A DNA stretch of 29,067 nt, taken from the IMG/VR virus record IMGVR_UViG_3300033143_002180, positions 1 to 29,067 of that record. One strand, given 5' to 3'. The notes beneath the pieces are model-generated. The model was not told the origin of the DNA, searched no databases, and worked only from the letters and a program-made list of their open reading frames with translations. Made by a program: the position numbers and the translations under genes. How positions within the stretch are numbered: the first letter of the stretch is position 1; each line of letters starts with the position of its first letter. Positions 1 through 8,381 of this stretch are shown here, in pieces. The stretch comes from a virus.

Positions 1-3000
1 GCCCAGGTACAGGTGTATTAGAAGGTACAGGTTCTACACCTTTTCTACCAGAAATAAGTTCTTCAGTTATTTCCTCCATCTCCGTTTTTAAGTTTTTAAG
101 TGTCTCTAATTTAGCATCAAGCTCTTCCTCTATTCTCTGTAAATCAGATTTTAATGTAGCTGTCTCTTCTTCTGATATGCCACTTAAGTCATTCTTTAAA
201 TCTTCACGAAGTTTCATTAATCCTTGTTGTTCTAAGTATAATCCCTTTATTTGTGATGAAATTTCTTTAAGTCTGGTATCAGCTTCTATTGTTTTCTTTA
301 AAAATTCTTCTTCTGTTTTTAATGCTTTGGTTATTTCAGCAGCAGCTTCTTTTTGAACAGCTCCAAGATCTGCTGCACCTTCCATGGCACCTAATAACCC
401 TTGTATACCTTGTAATGCCTCAGCAGGCTTTACATCCTTTTGCCTCATTATTTCTACTAAATCAAGATATCTTTCTGATATATCTTGTAATGCAAATGAA
501 GCTATTGGACCCTCATTTGCTATACCCCGTAATGCTGTTTTTATACCCTCAAACTGATCAAAACCCAAAGCCGAACCAGTAGCATCTGTAACTTTTCTTA
601 TATTACTTAAGGAATTAGCTATTGAGATATTAGAGTCTTGTATACCCCAACTAGCTTGCCTCAATGCAGATTCATAAGCTATGACCTCTTGAGTTGGTGC
701 TTCATATATTTTTGCTTTTTGTGTAATACCTAATGCTTTATCTAATAAATCTTGACTTTTCTTTTGTTCTATAACAATTTCTTTTGCATCTTCCTTAGAT
801 TTTTTCATTGCTTTTTCATCAATATTTAACCAACTTCCAACACCTTCTTTTTGTTGTCTTGTAATTGGTATATCTAAAGATTTTTGAAGCTCAGGTACCT
901 CTTTTTGAGCATCCTTTACAGCTTCATTAAATTTTTCTAATTCTTCTTTAGCTTTACGTATACCAGCTGCTAATAATGTAAATGCCTTAGTTAAAATAGT
1001 AGAATCAGTACCTAAATCAGTAAGTAAATTAAGGGTATTTTCTAAGACATTAATTAAAAGTGGTAATGATTTTTGTATTTGCTGTTGACCTACTCTTATA
1101 GCATTATTAAGCCTGTCCATATTTTCACTGGCGTTAACCATAACTTCTATATTTTTTAAATGTACCCTTTCAAATTCTGCTATAGCATCTAATTGCTCTT
1201 GATTACCACCTGCAAGTGCCCTAGCAGAAGCTACAATATCTTTAAAAGTTTTTGCAAATTTTTCTGGGTTAAAGTGTTCTAAATTATTTAGTTGGTTATT
1301 GAGAGAAGCTACAGCATTGTCGAAATTTTTAAGATCTTGTATAGCCCCACTACTAATACCTGTTTCTGCGGCTGCCGCAGCATCACCCATTCTTAATAAG
1401 GCTCTAGTAAGGAAACCAAGACCTAATGTTTCCTTCTCAAGAAGAGGTAAATGTATTTTTATTTTTTCACCAGCTTCACCTAACTTACCACCAAACTCTG
1501 TTTGTTGATATGTTAAATATTTAATAGTTTCACCAATAAGTCTTACTTGATTTTTAAAATCTTCAGCTAATTGTACAATTTCATTACCACGAGTTCTAAC
1601 TTCAACTTCTTTACCAGATCTTTTTTCTATTGATTCATCGGCAAGAGTTTGAAATACATCATTAAGAGACTCCATTAATTTATCAGCATCTAATGTTGCT
1701 TTTTGAAGGTTTCTACTTAAATCTTTTATTATACCAGGTTCACCCATTTTCTTAAGTAATATTCTTGGGCCATCATTTGCTGGCAAAAGCATATCTTCAA
1801 ATTCTTTACTTAGTCTATCATAAACAGATTTTATTTCATTATATAATTCTAGTGCGGCTTCCTTATCTCCTTGTAAAAGTAAAGCATTAAGTTCTTGGAC
1901 CTTCATCCTTGCCCAGCCCATAAATCTCTGTACAGCTTCCCTAGCATTACCTTGTTCTATAGCTATCTCTATTGCTAATTTTTCAACACCTTCTATACCA
2001 CGTATTTCAGCTAAAAATCTATTCCATATAGAATTTATAGCTGCTAAATCTTGAAATATCTTTCTCTTTACTCTTTCAAAACTTTCAGAAAATGCTCTAT
2101 CTAATAAAAATAACTCATCTGAGATAATATTTCTTGCTTCAGCTGCCGCCTTAGCTATTTGATCAAGCTGTTCCTGTGAGTATTTTGCAAAATCAGAGAA
2201 CACCTCTCTCATAGCATCCCGATACGCATAAGCAGCTAGCGTACCTGCAACAAATATTGCAGCTAAAACAGCACCAGCTGGTCCACCAGCAAGAGCTAAA
2301 AGGGCACCTAAAGCTTTTGTAGCTAAAGCTAATGCTTTAGGGAATAAAGTAACACTTACAAGAACTTTTTCTGCACCAACTGCCCATAACCCGAAACCAT
2401 ACACAATAGAAGTTAACCTGGTTACAAATCCAGCTAGCAATACAGCACCTAAAACTAGACCTAATCCTTTTAATGCAACAGCAAGATATTCTATAACAGT
2501 AGATAATTTAACTATTTTTTCACTAAATGCAGCTACTGTATTAACAATACCCTCACCAAAATCGAATAAAAAGAAATTCTTTATACGTGTAAATTCTTCT
2601 TGTAATATACGTCCCGCTGTTCTAACTTCATCTTGAGCCGCCGCAGCATCATAAGCAGCATCACTAATTTTATCAAAAGATTCTGCAAATTTATCAGCAT
2701 CAAGACCAGCCGCACCCATGATGGCTCTAATACGACCAAATAATTCCCCCAATTCTCCTAAAGGATCATTAGTTGCATTAATATGTTGTTGTAATTTTTT
2801 TAGAAATCCACCGAAACCATATGTCTCAACAGCAGCAGTAGCAGATGAAACACCTAATTCGTGGAAAAATGCAGTCATAGCCTTAGTTGGCCTGACCATT
2901 TTTAATAACACATTACGCAAGAATGTTTGTGATTGTGATACCTGAACACCTTGAATAGATAACGTAGCAATAGCTGCCTCAAGCTCTTGGAATGAGACAC

Positions 3001-3796
3001 CTACCTTAGACGCAATAATAGCTACATTACCAATAGTTTCAGCTATTTGATCTAATCTTAATCTACCTAACTCAATAGTCTTAAATAATGAAGCAGACAC
3101 TCTGTCTGCTGCTTCTGCTTCAAGACCATAAGCATTAAGAATACCAGTTAATGCTTGAACGGCTGTAGAAGCATCTGTTACTGTAATACGTGCTAATTGA
3201 AGTGCCTCACGTAAAAAGATTATTGCTTCTGCACCATGAGCCACCTGATTAGATAATGTTTGATAAGCTGCCTCAGCTATATCTATAGCTGGTTTGCCGA
3301 ATTCATCTGATAATGCTCTTAATTCTTTAGACCATGTTGCTGTTGCTGTAGCAGCTTCTTGGTTAATGGTCTTAAGCTCGCCAATTTTAACACTAAATTC
3401 TTGAGCTTCTTTTACGGCTTGCTGGAAACCTCTTACAAGATCAGTAGTGAACCTAGATATAATAGTTCCTACTAAAACTCTACCAACACTCCTCCAAGAA
3501 ACTAATACTGATTGTGTGCTAGTATTTATTTTCTTTGTGGCAGTATCGACTCGTTTTAATTGATCCCTTAATCTTTTAGCCTCAGCTTGACTTTTATTTA
3601 ATTGTGCTTTTAATTTAGCAGCTGCCGAAGCTGCACGTTTCATACCTGTTGAACTTGAACTAGCACCCATCTGCCTGCCAAGCTCAATATGTTTTTCTAA
3701 TAATTTATTAGCACCATGTACAGATGCTAAAAATTTCTTTACTGCTGGATCAATAACAGCAGATAACCTTAATTCTGTGTGTTTTTCATCAGCCAT
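1..3796 (-). CDS. Phage tail tape measure protein (3' end beyond window)
   Basis: The frame is open from the ATG at 3796 to the left edge, giving at least 1265 residues with no stop, so the C-terminus is missing. Residues 55-95 are rich in Lys, Ala and Leu and look coiled-coil. Residues about 100-330 resemble the TP901 / PhageMin_Tail core (PF10145): a helical Ala-rich stretch, then the hallmark VGVSFQELEAAIATLSIQG followed by TFLRNVLLKM and RPTKAM. Residues about 425-520 hold hydrophobic segments (LGLVLGAVLLAGFV, LLALAGGPAGAVLAAIFVAG), as expected for a protein threaded through the tail and inserted at the host membrane. The last 100 visible residues are Glu/Lys/Leu-rich coiled coil, then a Pro/Val-rich stretch. 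Tape measures set tail length and scaffold the tube. It follows the tail chaperones and one further tail gene, the usual place. The preceding gene ends on the same base where this one starts. Confidence 0.93.
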   Translation of the reverse strand, partial: MADEKHTELRLSAVIDPAVKKFLASVHGANKLLEKHIELGRQMGASSSSTGMKRAASAAAKLKAQLNKSQAEAKRLRDQLKRVDTATKKINTSTQSVLVSWRSVGRVLVGTIISRFTTDLVRGFQQAVKEAQEFSVKIGELKTINQEAATATATWSKELRALSDEFGKPAIDIAEAAYQTLSNQVAHGAEAIIFLREALQLARITVTDASTAVQALTGILNAYGLEAEAADRVSASLFKTIELGRLRLDQIAETIGNVAIIASKVGVSFQELEAAIATLSIQGVQVSQSQTFLRNVLLKMVRPTKAMTAFFHELGVSSATAAVETYGFGGFLKKLQQHINATNDPLGELGELFGRIRAIMGAAGLDADKFAESFDKISDAAYDAAAAQDEVRTAGRILQEEFTRIKNFFLFDFGEGIVNTVAAFSEKIVKLSTVIEYLAVALKGLGLVLGAVLLAGFVTRLTSIVYGFGLWAVGAEKVLVSVTLFPKALALATKALGALLALAGGPAGAVLAAIFVAGTLAAYAYRDAMREVFSDFAKYSQEQLDQIAKAAAEARNIISDELFLLDRAFSESFERVKRKIFQDLAAINSIWNRFLAEIRGIEGVEKLAIEIAIEQGNAREAVQRFMGWARMKVQELNALLLQGDKEAALELYNEIKSVYDRLSKEFEDMLLPANDGPRILLKKMGEPGIIKDLSRNLQKATLDADKLMESLNDVFQTLADESIEKRSGKEVEVRTRGNEIVQLAEDFKNQVRLIGETIKYLTYQQTEFGGKLGEAGEKIKIHLPLLEKETLGLGFLTRALLRMGDAAAAAETGISSGAIQDLKNFDNAVASLNNQLNNLEHFNPEKFAKTFKDIVASARALAGGNQEQLDAIAEFERVHLKNIEVMVNASENMDRLNNAIRVGQQQIQKSLPLLINVLENTLNLLTDLGTDSTILTKAFTLLAAGIRKAKEELEKFNEAVKDAQKEVPELQKSLDIPITRQQKEGVGSWLNIDEKAMKKSKEDAKEIVIEQKKSQDLLDKALGITQKAKIYEAPTQEVIAYESALRQASWGIQDSNISIANSLSNIRKVTDATGSALGFDQFEGIKTALRGIANEGPIASFALQDISERYLDLVEIMRQKDVKPAEALQGIQGLLGAMEGAADLGAVQKEAAAEITKALKTEEEFLKKTIEADTRLKEISSQIKGLYLEQQGLMKLREDLKNDLSGISEEETATLKSDLQRIEEELDAKLETLKNLKTEMEEITEELISGRKGVEPVPSNTPVPG

Positions 3797-4371
3797 TACG
3801 AAAGTCTCACAGTTTTAGTCACAACTCTTAAATCCCTATGCAAAGCTTTATAGAACTCTCTTTTTGGCATATCAAATTTTAAATAAGTCTTGAAAGCCCT
3901 TTTACCTGCATCAAAAGCTGCCCAAGGTGGATTACTTGGTAATTTAATCCACTTTGGTGCAGGTGAAATATCATTCCATAATACATAAGGCAATTTTTCA
4001 TCAAAAATAAAAGTATACATAGGGTAGTTATAACGTAATTCATATTCAGCATAGTTATTTGAACCTGATCCAACACTAAATCTTTCACCTTGGATTATTA
4101 TATAACCTTTCTTTAATTTTGCTTGTCTTTGCCTTTCAAATTTTGAATCATAATAACTTACGCCTTTACCTACAGCTACTTTTAATTCTCTACCAAGTGG
4201 CTTAAATGTACCTCTAGCGGTACCCGTATATTCTGGTACTTTAAGTAAAACTGCTTTTAGCCACTCCCTTGTAGCATTACGTAATTGTCTCTGAAAAAAT
4301 TTATCTAATTCATTGTGACCTTTAAGACCATCAACTTTCATTAATTGTACAGTTGATTTTAATTTTAACAT
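3796..4371 (-). CDS. Conserved virion morphogenesis protein, HK97 gp10-like
   Basis: This encodes 191 residues. The N-terminal part (residues 20-65) has a basic helix followed by KVPEYTGTARGTFKPL. It resembles the V-P-x-x-T-G-x-x-R signature near the start of HK97 gp10-type and related tail-completion proteins. The C-terminal half carries NPPWAAFDAGKRAFKTYL, a PW...AF..Y pattern I associate with phage proteins of this neighbourhood. It has no membrane segment or signal peptide. The start overlaps the stop of the frameshifted chaperone by one base (TAATG), so translation is probably coupled. Its place between chaperone and tape measure suggests a minor tail or tail-completion role. That role is inferred from context and a short motif; the virion location is more certain than the exact function. 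Confidence 0.55.
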   Translation of the reverse strand: MLKLKSTVQLMKVDGLKGHNELDKFFQRQLRNATREWLKAVLLKVPEYTGTARGTFKPLGRELKVAVGKGVSYYDSKFERQRQAKLKKGYIIIQGERFSVGSGSNNYAEYELRYNYPMYTFIFDEKLPYVLWNDISPAPKWIKLPSNPPWAAFDAGKRAFKTYLKFDMPKREFYKALHRDLRVVTKTVRLS

Positions 4372-5038
4372 TACTTTAACTTAGCTCCAGATATTGCTTC
4401 AAGCTCATAACCACGTTCAACCTGCCTTATTTGCTCATAAGCAAACATCTTAGCTTGCGACCATGGACTATTATCCTCAAATTTTTCTTCAATACCTGGT
4501 GGTCTAAGTCTAAATCTTTCACATATTCGATATATTAAATATTCTATAGTTCTACCTTTCGGTATTATTTCGCGTTTTTCAGAGACTGACCTTGTAAAAA
4601 AGATTTCTTAGCCTCTTTGAGCATTTCATCATCAAGAGAATTAGCTCGCATAACACCTTGTAATAGTCTAAACATTTCTATTTCAGTAAATCCAGATTCT
4701 TTAAGCTCTTCTTGATATTTATCCCAAGTGGAAGGTTTTTCCATATCAACCTTTTCCCACTCTAAATCTTTACTATTTTCTAAAGATTTTAATACAGTGT
4801 AATGGGTACGTAAGGTAGCCCAAGCTTCTAATTGTTCTTTATACTCTGGGTTTTCAGTATCCTCCTTCCTAACACCACCAGGATACAATCTCTCTGGTGG
4901 CTTAGGAGGAGGACACAATTCATTAAATTCATCATAATCTGGTATGGCTTCACAGAAGAATGGAATATCTTCTTCAGGCCGTGGTATTACAACTACTTCA
5001 ATATTACGACCTTCTATCTTTTTTCCTTTAATCTTCAT
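4371..5038 (-). CDS. Tail assembly chaperone GT fusion made by -1 frameshift
   Basis: This is the long product of the chaperone gene, about 222 residues. The first 148 codons (5038-4595) are shared with the short product. Ribosomes slipping back one base on T TTT TTA (4595-4601) continue in the -1 frame for 74 more codons to the TAA at 4373-4371. The extension begins TRSVSEKREIIPKGRT and ends SGAKLK; it has no start codon of its own at its beginning and no Shine-Dalgarno. The arrangement matches lambda G/GT, where the short form is abundant and the fused form recruits tube subunits to the tape measure. The extension stop overlaps the next start by one base, which supports its being translated. 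The open -1 frame and the correctly phased slippery heptamer are seen directly; slippage in vivo is inferred. Confidence 0.82.
4565..5038 (-). CDS. Tail assembly chaperone, short (G-like) product
   Basis: This is the in-frame product of 157 residues, beginning MKIKGKKIEGRNIEVVVIPR and ending QGQSLKNAK. I chose the ATG at 5038 because AAGGAG lies just upstream (5050-5045). A start 34 codons further up would run into the tail tube gene and add an unrelated hydrophobic stretch. The N-terminal beta-like portion followed by an acidic, helical C-terminal half fits siphovirus tail chaperones. It is likely to bind the tape measure before tube polymerisation and to be absent from mature virions. It lies between the tail tube gene and the tape measure. 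Sequence similarity to named chaperones is not obvious by eye, so the call rests on position and the frameshift. Confidence 0.78.
   Translation of the reverse strand: MKIKGKKIEGRNIEVVVIPRPEEDIPFFCEAIPDYDEFNELCPPPKPPERLYPGGVRKEDTENPEYKEQLEAWATLRTHYTVLKSLENSKDLEWEKVDMEKPSTWDKYQEELKESGFTEIEMFRLLQGVMRANSLDDEMLKEAKKSFLQGQSLKNAK
4595..4601 (-). other. -1 programmed frameshift slippery site (T TTT TTA)
   Basis: On the coding strand the heptamer is TTTTTTA, with zero-frame codons TTT and TTA preceded by T from a TCT codon. This is the X XXY YYZ pattern used by phage tail chaperone genes. The -1 frame then stays open for 74 codons and stops exactly at the next start codon. No strong downstream hairpin was found by eye. 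Confidence 0.8.
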
Positions 5039-5063
5039 AAATATCTCCTTGGGTTGGGTAAAC

Positions 5064-5867
5064 TTAAGCACGCCGTGCAAGAGTAGCATAATTACGATTA
5101 GCACGACCAGAGACAGCAACAGTACCATCACGTAAGTCATGGTCTAACGATTCCCAGTAAAATTCTTCGATAGTGATAATTTCATTATCGGCAGAACCAC
5201 AATCTGGGTTATTAAGCACTTCTAAGTCAACCGAATAAGGTTGACATGGATCAGTAGAACTACTAATCCAAGCAGCAGCAAGACCAGTCTTCTTCATAGC
5301 TTCTTCAAGAGTAGGAACACTGTCACCAGAAGCTGAAGACAGAAAATCCCAAGTAAAGTCCATAGATACATCCATTGGCTCTTCATCCGCAAGCCTAACA
5401 GTATCAATAAGACCTCTGTCGAGCGTAAACTCAATAGGTCGTTTTTCACTATAAGTAATATTACCTTCACCAATGGTGACGGTCATACTATTTTGACCTA
5501 AAAGAGTCTGCTCAGCAAGAGCTTCAACAATACCAGTGCCAGCAGTCTCAAGAGCAACAGTAACTAATGCAGCAGCATCAGAGTCAGCATCAATAGCTGT
5601 CTTAAGTAAAGCTGCTGTAGTTTCAATAGCACTACCAGTACCAGTGGCAAGGCTAACATCAATATCTTCATTATCAACTGTGATCGTAAGAGACTGTGAA
5701 GCACTCCCAGGATCAGTAAAAGTAATAGTAACAGGCTTACTACCATGATGTGTACTAACAGTAGTGAAAATTAAATCACTATCAGAATTAGTGCTATCCA
5801 TGGTAGTAACAGAGGGTGTACCGTCCCAAATTTTAATGGTACATTCCTTGATGTCGATTTGAGCCAT
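5064..5867 (-). CDS. Major tail tube protein with an inserted beta-domain
   Basis: This encodes 267 residues, with start at 5867 preceded by TAAGGAG. The protein looks composite. Residues 1-20 (MAQIDIKECTIKIWDGTPS) and about 126-267 (SMTVTIGEGNITYSEKRP onward, including DVSMDFTWDFLSS) resemble a siphovirus tube subunit. Residues about 30-125 look like a separate module seen in various phage structural proteins, with TITFTDPG, SLTITVDNEDIDVSLAT and TALLKTAIDADSDAAALV-type segments. Such a module would probably project from the tube. Downstream genes are the chaperones and tape measure; upstream is the tail terminator. The tube call rests on order and on the single-domain beta pattern; the insertion is inferred from the split of the core. 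Confidence 0.78.
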   Translation of the reverse strand: MAQIDIKECTIKIWDGTPSVTTMDSTNSDSDLIFTTVSTHHGSKPVTITFTDPGSASQSLTITVDNEDIDVSLATGTGSAIETTAALLKTAIDADSDAAALVTVALETAGTGIVEALAEQTLLGQNSMTVTIGEGNITYSEKRPIEFTLDRGLIDTVRLADEEPMDVSMDFTWDFLSSASGDSVPTLEEAMKKTGLAAAWISSSTDPCQPYSVDLEVLNNPDCGSADNEIITIEEFYWESLDHDLRDGTVAVSGRANRNYATLARRA

Positions 5868-5879
5868 TATTTATGCTCC

Positions 5880-6422
5880 TTATGGAGTGACAGTTAAATC
5901 TGCTGTAACTGAAGCAGACGAAGTAACATTGACAGAGCATAAAACTAAATCTAATACTAATCTATAATGGCCTTCTGCTGTATTTTGTACTATTCTCACA
6001 TCTTGTTGAATTATACCGTACTGGTTAATTTCTATTTGTTGATCTAACTCTCTTCTTAATTTTAAGCAACCTATTTTAGATCCATCATCTTGTGATTCAT
6101 CACCTAATTTATATATAGGTATTGTTAAAGTGAAACCTGATGCTAATGCACCAATTACTTCTTGTGGTCTATATAAACTCCTACTTTGTGTTACCGAAGC
6201 TAAAACATTAATATCTACATATTCATATCGCTCACCCTTCGCAGGTATAACGGTCCAAGGACCATCCATTCTATATTCTACATATTCAGGTAAATCATGA
6301 GTATTACGATTATCACCTTCAATATAAAAAGGAATATTTTTACGGTTAGCTACAGCTTTAAAGTGCTTAGCACCTGAAGCATATAACCATCGTACAATAT
6401 TACCGTTAATTAAGTAATTCAT
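5880..6422 (-). CDS. Tail terminator-like protein with a C-terminal repeat motif
   Basis: This encodes 180 residues between the neck protein and the tail tube protein, the usual slot for the tail terminator that caps the tube and joins it to the head. The N-terminus (NIVRWLYASGAKHFKAV) is helical, followed by an alternating beta pattern, as in the family. The last residues, SVNVTSSASVTADLTVTP, match the 14-residue repeat core (ITSSALVTADL type) found about 50 times in the 1371-residue protein encoded at 9980-14095. That tail looks like a module added to the core protein. The start overlaps the stop of the previous gene (TAATG), and GAAAGGGAAG serves as ribosome site. Function is assigned by position. 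Confidence 0.6.
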   Translation of the reverse strand: MNYLINGNIVRWLYASGAKHFKAVANRKNIPFYIEGDNRNTHDLPEYVEYRMDGPWTVIPAKGERYEYVDINVLASVTQSRSLYRPQEVIGALASGFTLTIPIYKLGDESQDDGSKIGCLKLRRELDQQIEINQYGIIQQDVRIVQNTAEGHYRLVLDLVLCSVNVTSSASVTADLTVTP

Positions 6423-6907
6423 TAAGCTTCCCTTTCTACAGTTTGACTTAATGACATAACAGAAATAACGGTAGTCATGTGCGTAAGCACTTGACCCTGA
6501 GTTTCTCTACATACACAGACTATAGCTGAATTATTTTCATACTCCTGTAAAGATTTAATATCGTATCTTTTATTCTTAATCATGAAAAACTGATTTAGAT
6601 TTAAGTCACCCCAATCTCTTGGGATGTCTCTTTTTCTATCAACAACCACAATACGATCTGATGGATCAAAAAACCCTCCCATTGTAAAATCTTTGTTTGC
6701 AGATATATAAGCAAGATCATAAACAAAACTACGCATTTCTCTAGTAGGCTCAACTAAAGCCTTTCTAATATTAGTAACAGTAAATGTTTCAGTTATAGTA
6801 CCAGTATCAATATCAGTAACGCTAATATATTTATATAAAGACACAGGGATACCATAAGACCTTTTGAGTCTGTACAGTGTCCTATTAATGAATCTTAATT
6901 TGTGCAT
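6422..6907 (-). CDS. Head-tail neck (head closure-like) protein
   Basis: This encodes 161 residues. I place the start at the ATG at 6907 (MHKLRFINRTLYRLKRSYG), which has GGGGAGG seven bases upstream. An alternative start ten codons earlier lies inside the terminator hairpin of the coat gene and is unlikely. Residues about 90-145 (DWGDLNLNQFFMIKNKRYDI, then a Tyr-Glu pair) resemble the C-terminal half of phage neck proteins that join connector to tail. The extreme C-terminus, ISVMSLSQTVE, resembles the S-N-T-L-x-L-x-Q-x-V repeats of the protein at 16653-17987, perhaps another grafted module. It sits directly after the coat gene and before the tail terminator. No enzyme motif is seen. Confidence 0.55.
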   Translation of the reverse strand: MHKLRFINRTLYRLKRSYGIPVSLYKYISVTDIDTGTITETFTVTNIRKALVEPTREMRSFVYDLAYISANKDFTMGGFFDPSDRIVVVDRKRDIPRDWGDLNLNQFFMIKNKRYDIKSLQEYENNSAIVCVCRETQGQVLTHMTTVISVMSLSQTVEREA

Positions 6908-6925
6908 GTGCAAACCTCCCCATAA

Positions 6926-6951
6926 CCTGGCCCACATGGTTGTGGGCCAGG
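6926..6951 (-). terminator. Hairpin after the coat protein gene
   Basis: A perfect 11-bp stem, CCTGGCCCACA / TGTGGGCCAGG, closes on a 4-base loop 14 bases past the coat stop codon. It is not followed by a T-run, so it may act as a partial terminator or an mRNA 3'-end stabiliser, which would help coat outproduce the downstream neck and tail genes. Confidence 0.6.
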
Positions 6952-6964
6952 ACAGTTAAGGGGA

Positions 6965-8380
6965 TTAACCAATTAATGCTGCACCGTAAGCAGTGTTAAG
7001 AACCTTAACACCTAACAGAACATCAACTGTCACAAGAACACCCTGCGAGGAACCATTATAAGTAATGGTGATACGGATACCAACACCACCCATATTAGCT
7101 GTGGAACTAATAGCAAGACCAGCAGGAGCCGGAGCTAATGGTCGACTGACAAGAGCAATAGCATTCTTATGGAATGCAAAGTTAACGTCAGCAGGAGGAC
7201 TGAACAGAACCACATCATTATCAGTAACAGCAACATCTAACGAACGATTAAGAGTGATACCAGTCGTGTTAGTTGCGGTATCAGTAACAGCAATAACACT
7301 GTAAACACCACTCAAGATAACATTAGGTGTGCCAACAGTGGCAAAACTAACTAAAGTACCTACTGGAATAGAACCAACGATACCGTCTACAGTCATTTCC
7401 TTATTATAACCGACAGCATAATCGTCACTATCATCAATAAGACCTGTATCACCAATGGTAACAACATCATCATCAGCAATAGCAACCCGTAATCCAGGAC
7501 TGATAGTAACATCAATATCCTGAGTAGCTAATGTACCAAGAGTAGTAACCTGGTGAAGGACACCACCAATAGTAATCCACTGACCAACAGCAAATTGATC
7601 ACCAGCAGTATCACAGTGAATAACTGTGTCACCAATATCATAACCAGCAGTAAGATCAACAAGTGCTGTAACAGCAGTAACAGGTACTCCAGTAGAACTA
7701 GGAGCATTCTGGCACATAAACATATTAAACTGCAACTTACGTCCTAAGGACGCTTCACGCATTGCAGTACCTTCATCACCAATCTTATCAGCACTAATGA
7801 ACAAGTCAAGATTAAGTGCAGTAGATTCAGTCGTAGGACTAAGAATTAAGTTACGACCTGCCTCTGGGCACTTATTGATATTCATCCTCTTACGAGTTTC
7901 AAGGATGTACTGCTTAATGTTAGCAGAGGTTAATCCACCAGCAATACCTTCCTGGTTGGCAGTAAATTGATACGCACAACCTAAGATAATCTTATCAACA
8001 GCCTGAGCGATTGAAAGAACAGCAGGCTCAAGATACTCGTCACGCAACTGCTTGAAAGACTTACTCTCTTCACCATCCTTAATCATAAAGGACGTATGAA
8101 GATGCTGATCCAGAGGAATCTGAATATCAGTTGCATCTGCATCCTGAACAGTAACAGCATCAGCATTAGTCTTACGCTTAGCAGTAAATTCTGCTGGTTG
8201 ACGTGTATGGACAATATCGCCAAAATTGGCAACCAGTGGCGAAAAATCCTTATGAACAAGGTTACCAACAACCATGTTTTCAGTAAGGATAGCTACAGAC
8301 TCATTCGCCCATAATTCAGGAATATAGGCGTCAAGACTATTAGCATACACTAACTTAAAAGGCTTAGAAAACTTTAACAT
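6965..8380 (-). CDS. Major capsid protein, P22 gp5-like, with inserted domain
   Basis: This encodes 471 residues; start at 8380 follows GAGGAAG. Residues 1-235 contain the coat N-arm and core: VVGNLVHKDFSPLVANFGDIVHTRQP, a DQHLHTSFMIKD strand, a long helix AVLSIAQAVDKIILG, and a helix-turn with NLILSP. Residues about 400-471 (FAFHKNAIALVSRPL, then LLGVKVLNTAYGAALIG) match the end of P22-type coat proteins, where a similar F-h-x-x-A-I-x-x-V-S-x-P-L segment occurs. Between them, about 235-395, lie two similar Gly/Val/Asp-rich beta segments (AVGQWITIGGVLHQVTT; then IVGSIPVGTLVSFATVG). They resemble surface insertions that decorate or stabilise capsids. There is no protease gene nearby, so a P22-like scaffold exit without cleavage is plausible. 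It is preceded by the scaffold gene with one spacer base. Confidence 0.85.
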   Translation of the reverse strand: MLKFSKPFKLVYANSLDAYIPELWANESVAILTENMVVGNLVHKDFSPLVANFGDIVHTRQPAEFTAKRKTNADAVTVQDADATDIQIPLDQHLHTSFMIKDGEESKSFKQLRDEYLEPAVLSIAQAVDKIILGCAYQFTANQEGIAGGLTSANIKQYILETRKRMNINKCPEAGRNLILSPTTESTALNLDLFISADKIGDEGTAMREASLGRKLQFNMFMCQNAPSSTGVPVTAVTALVDLTAGYDIGDTVIHCDTAGDQFAVGQWITIGGVLHQVTTLGTLATQDIDVTISPGLRVAIADDDVVTIGDTGLIDDSDDYAVGYNKEMTVDGIVGSIPVGTLVSFATVGTPNVILSGVYSVIAVTDTATNTTGITLNRSLDVAVTDNDVVLFSPPADVNFAFHKNAIALVSRPLAPAPAGLAISSTANMGGVGIRITITYNGSSQGVLVTVDVLLGVKVLNTAYGAALIG

Positions 8381-8381
8381 T

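Noticed and set aside
289-582. Plus-strand frame of 97 codons near the left edge
   Set aside because: It is antisense to coiled-coil codons of the tape measure and gives a low-complexity Leu/Gln/Phe product.
5039-5140. Upstream start for the tail chaperone, 34 codons longer
   Set aside because: It would overlap the tube gene by about 75 bases and add a hydrophobic segment; the internal ATG at 5038 has a strong AAGGAG.
6908-6937. Upstream start for the neck protein
   Set aside because: It falls in the hairpin loop after the coat gene; the ATG at 6907 has a better ribosome site.
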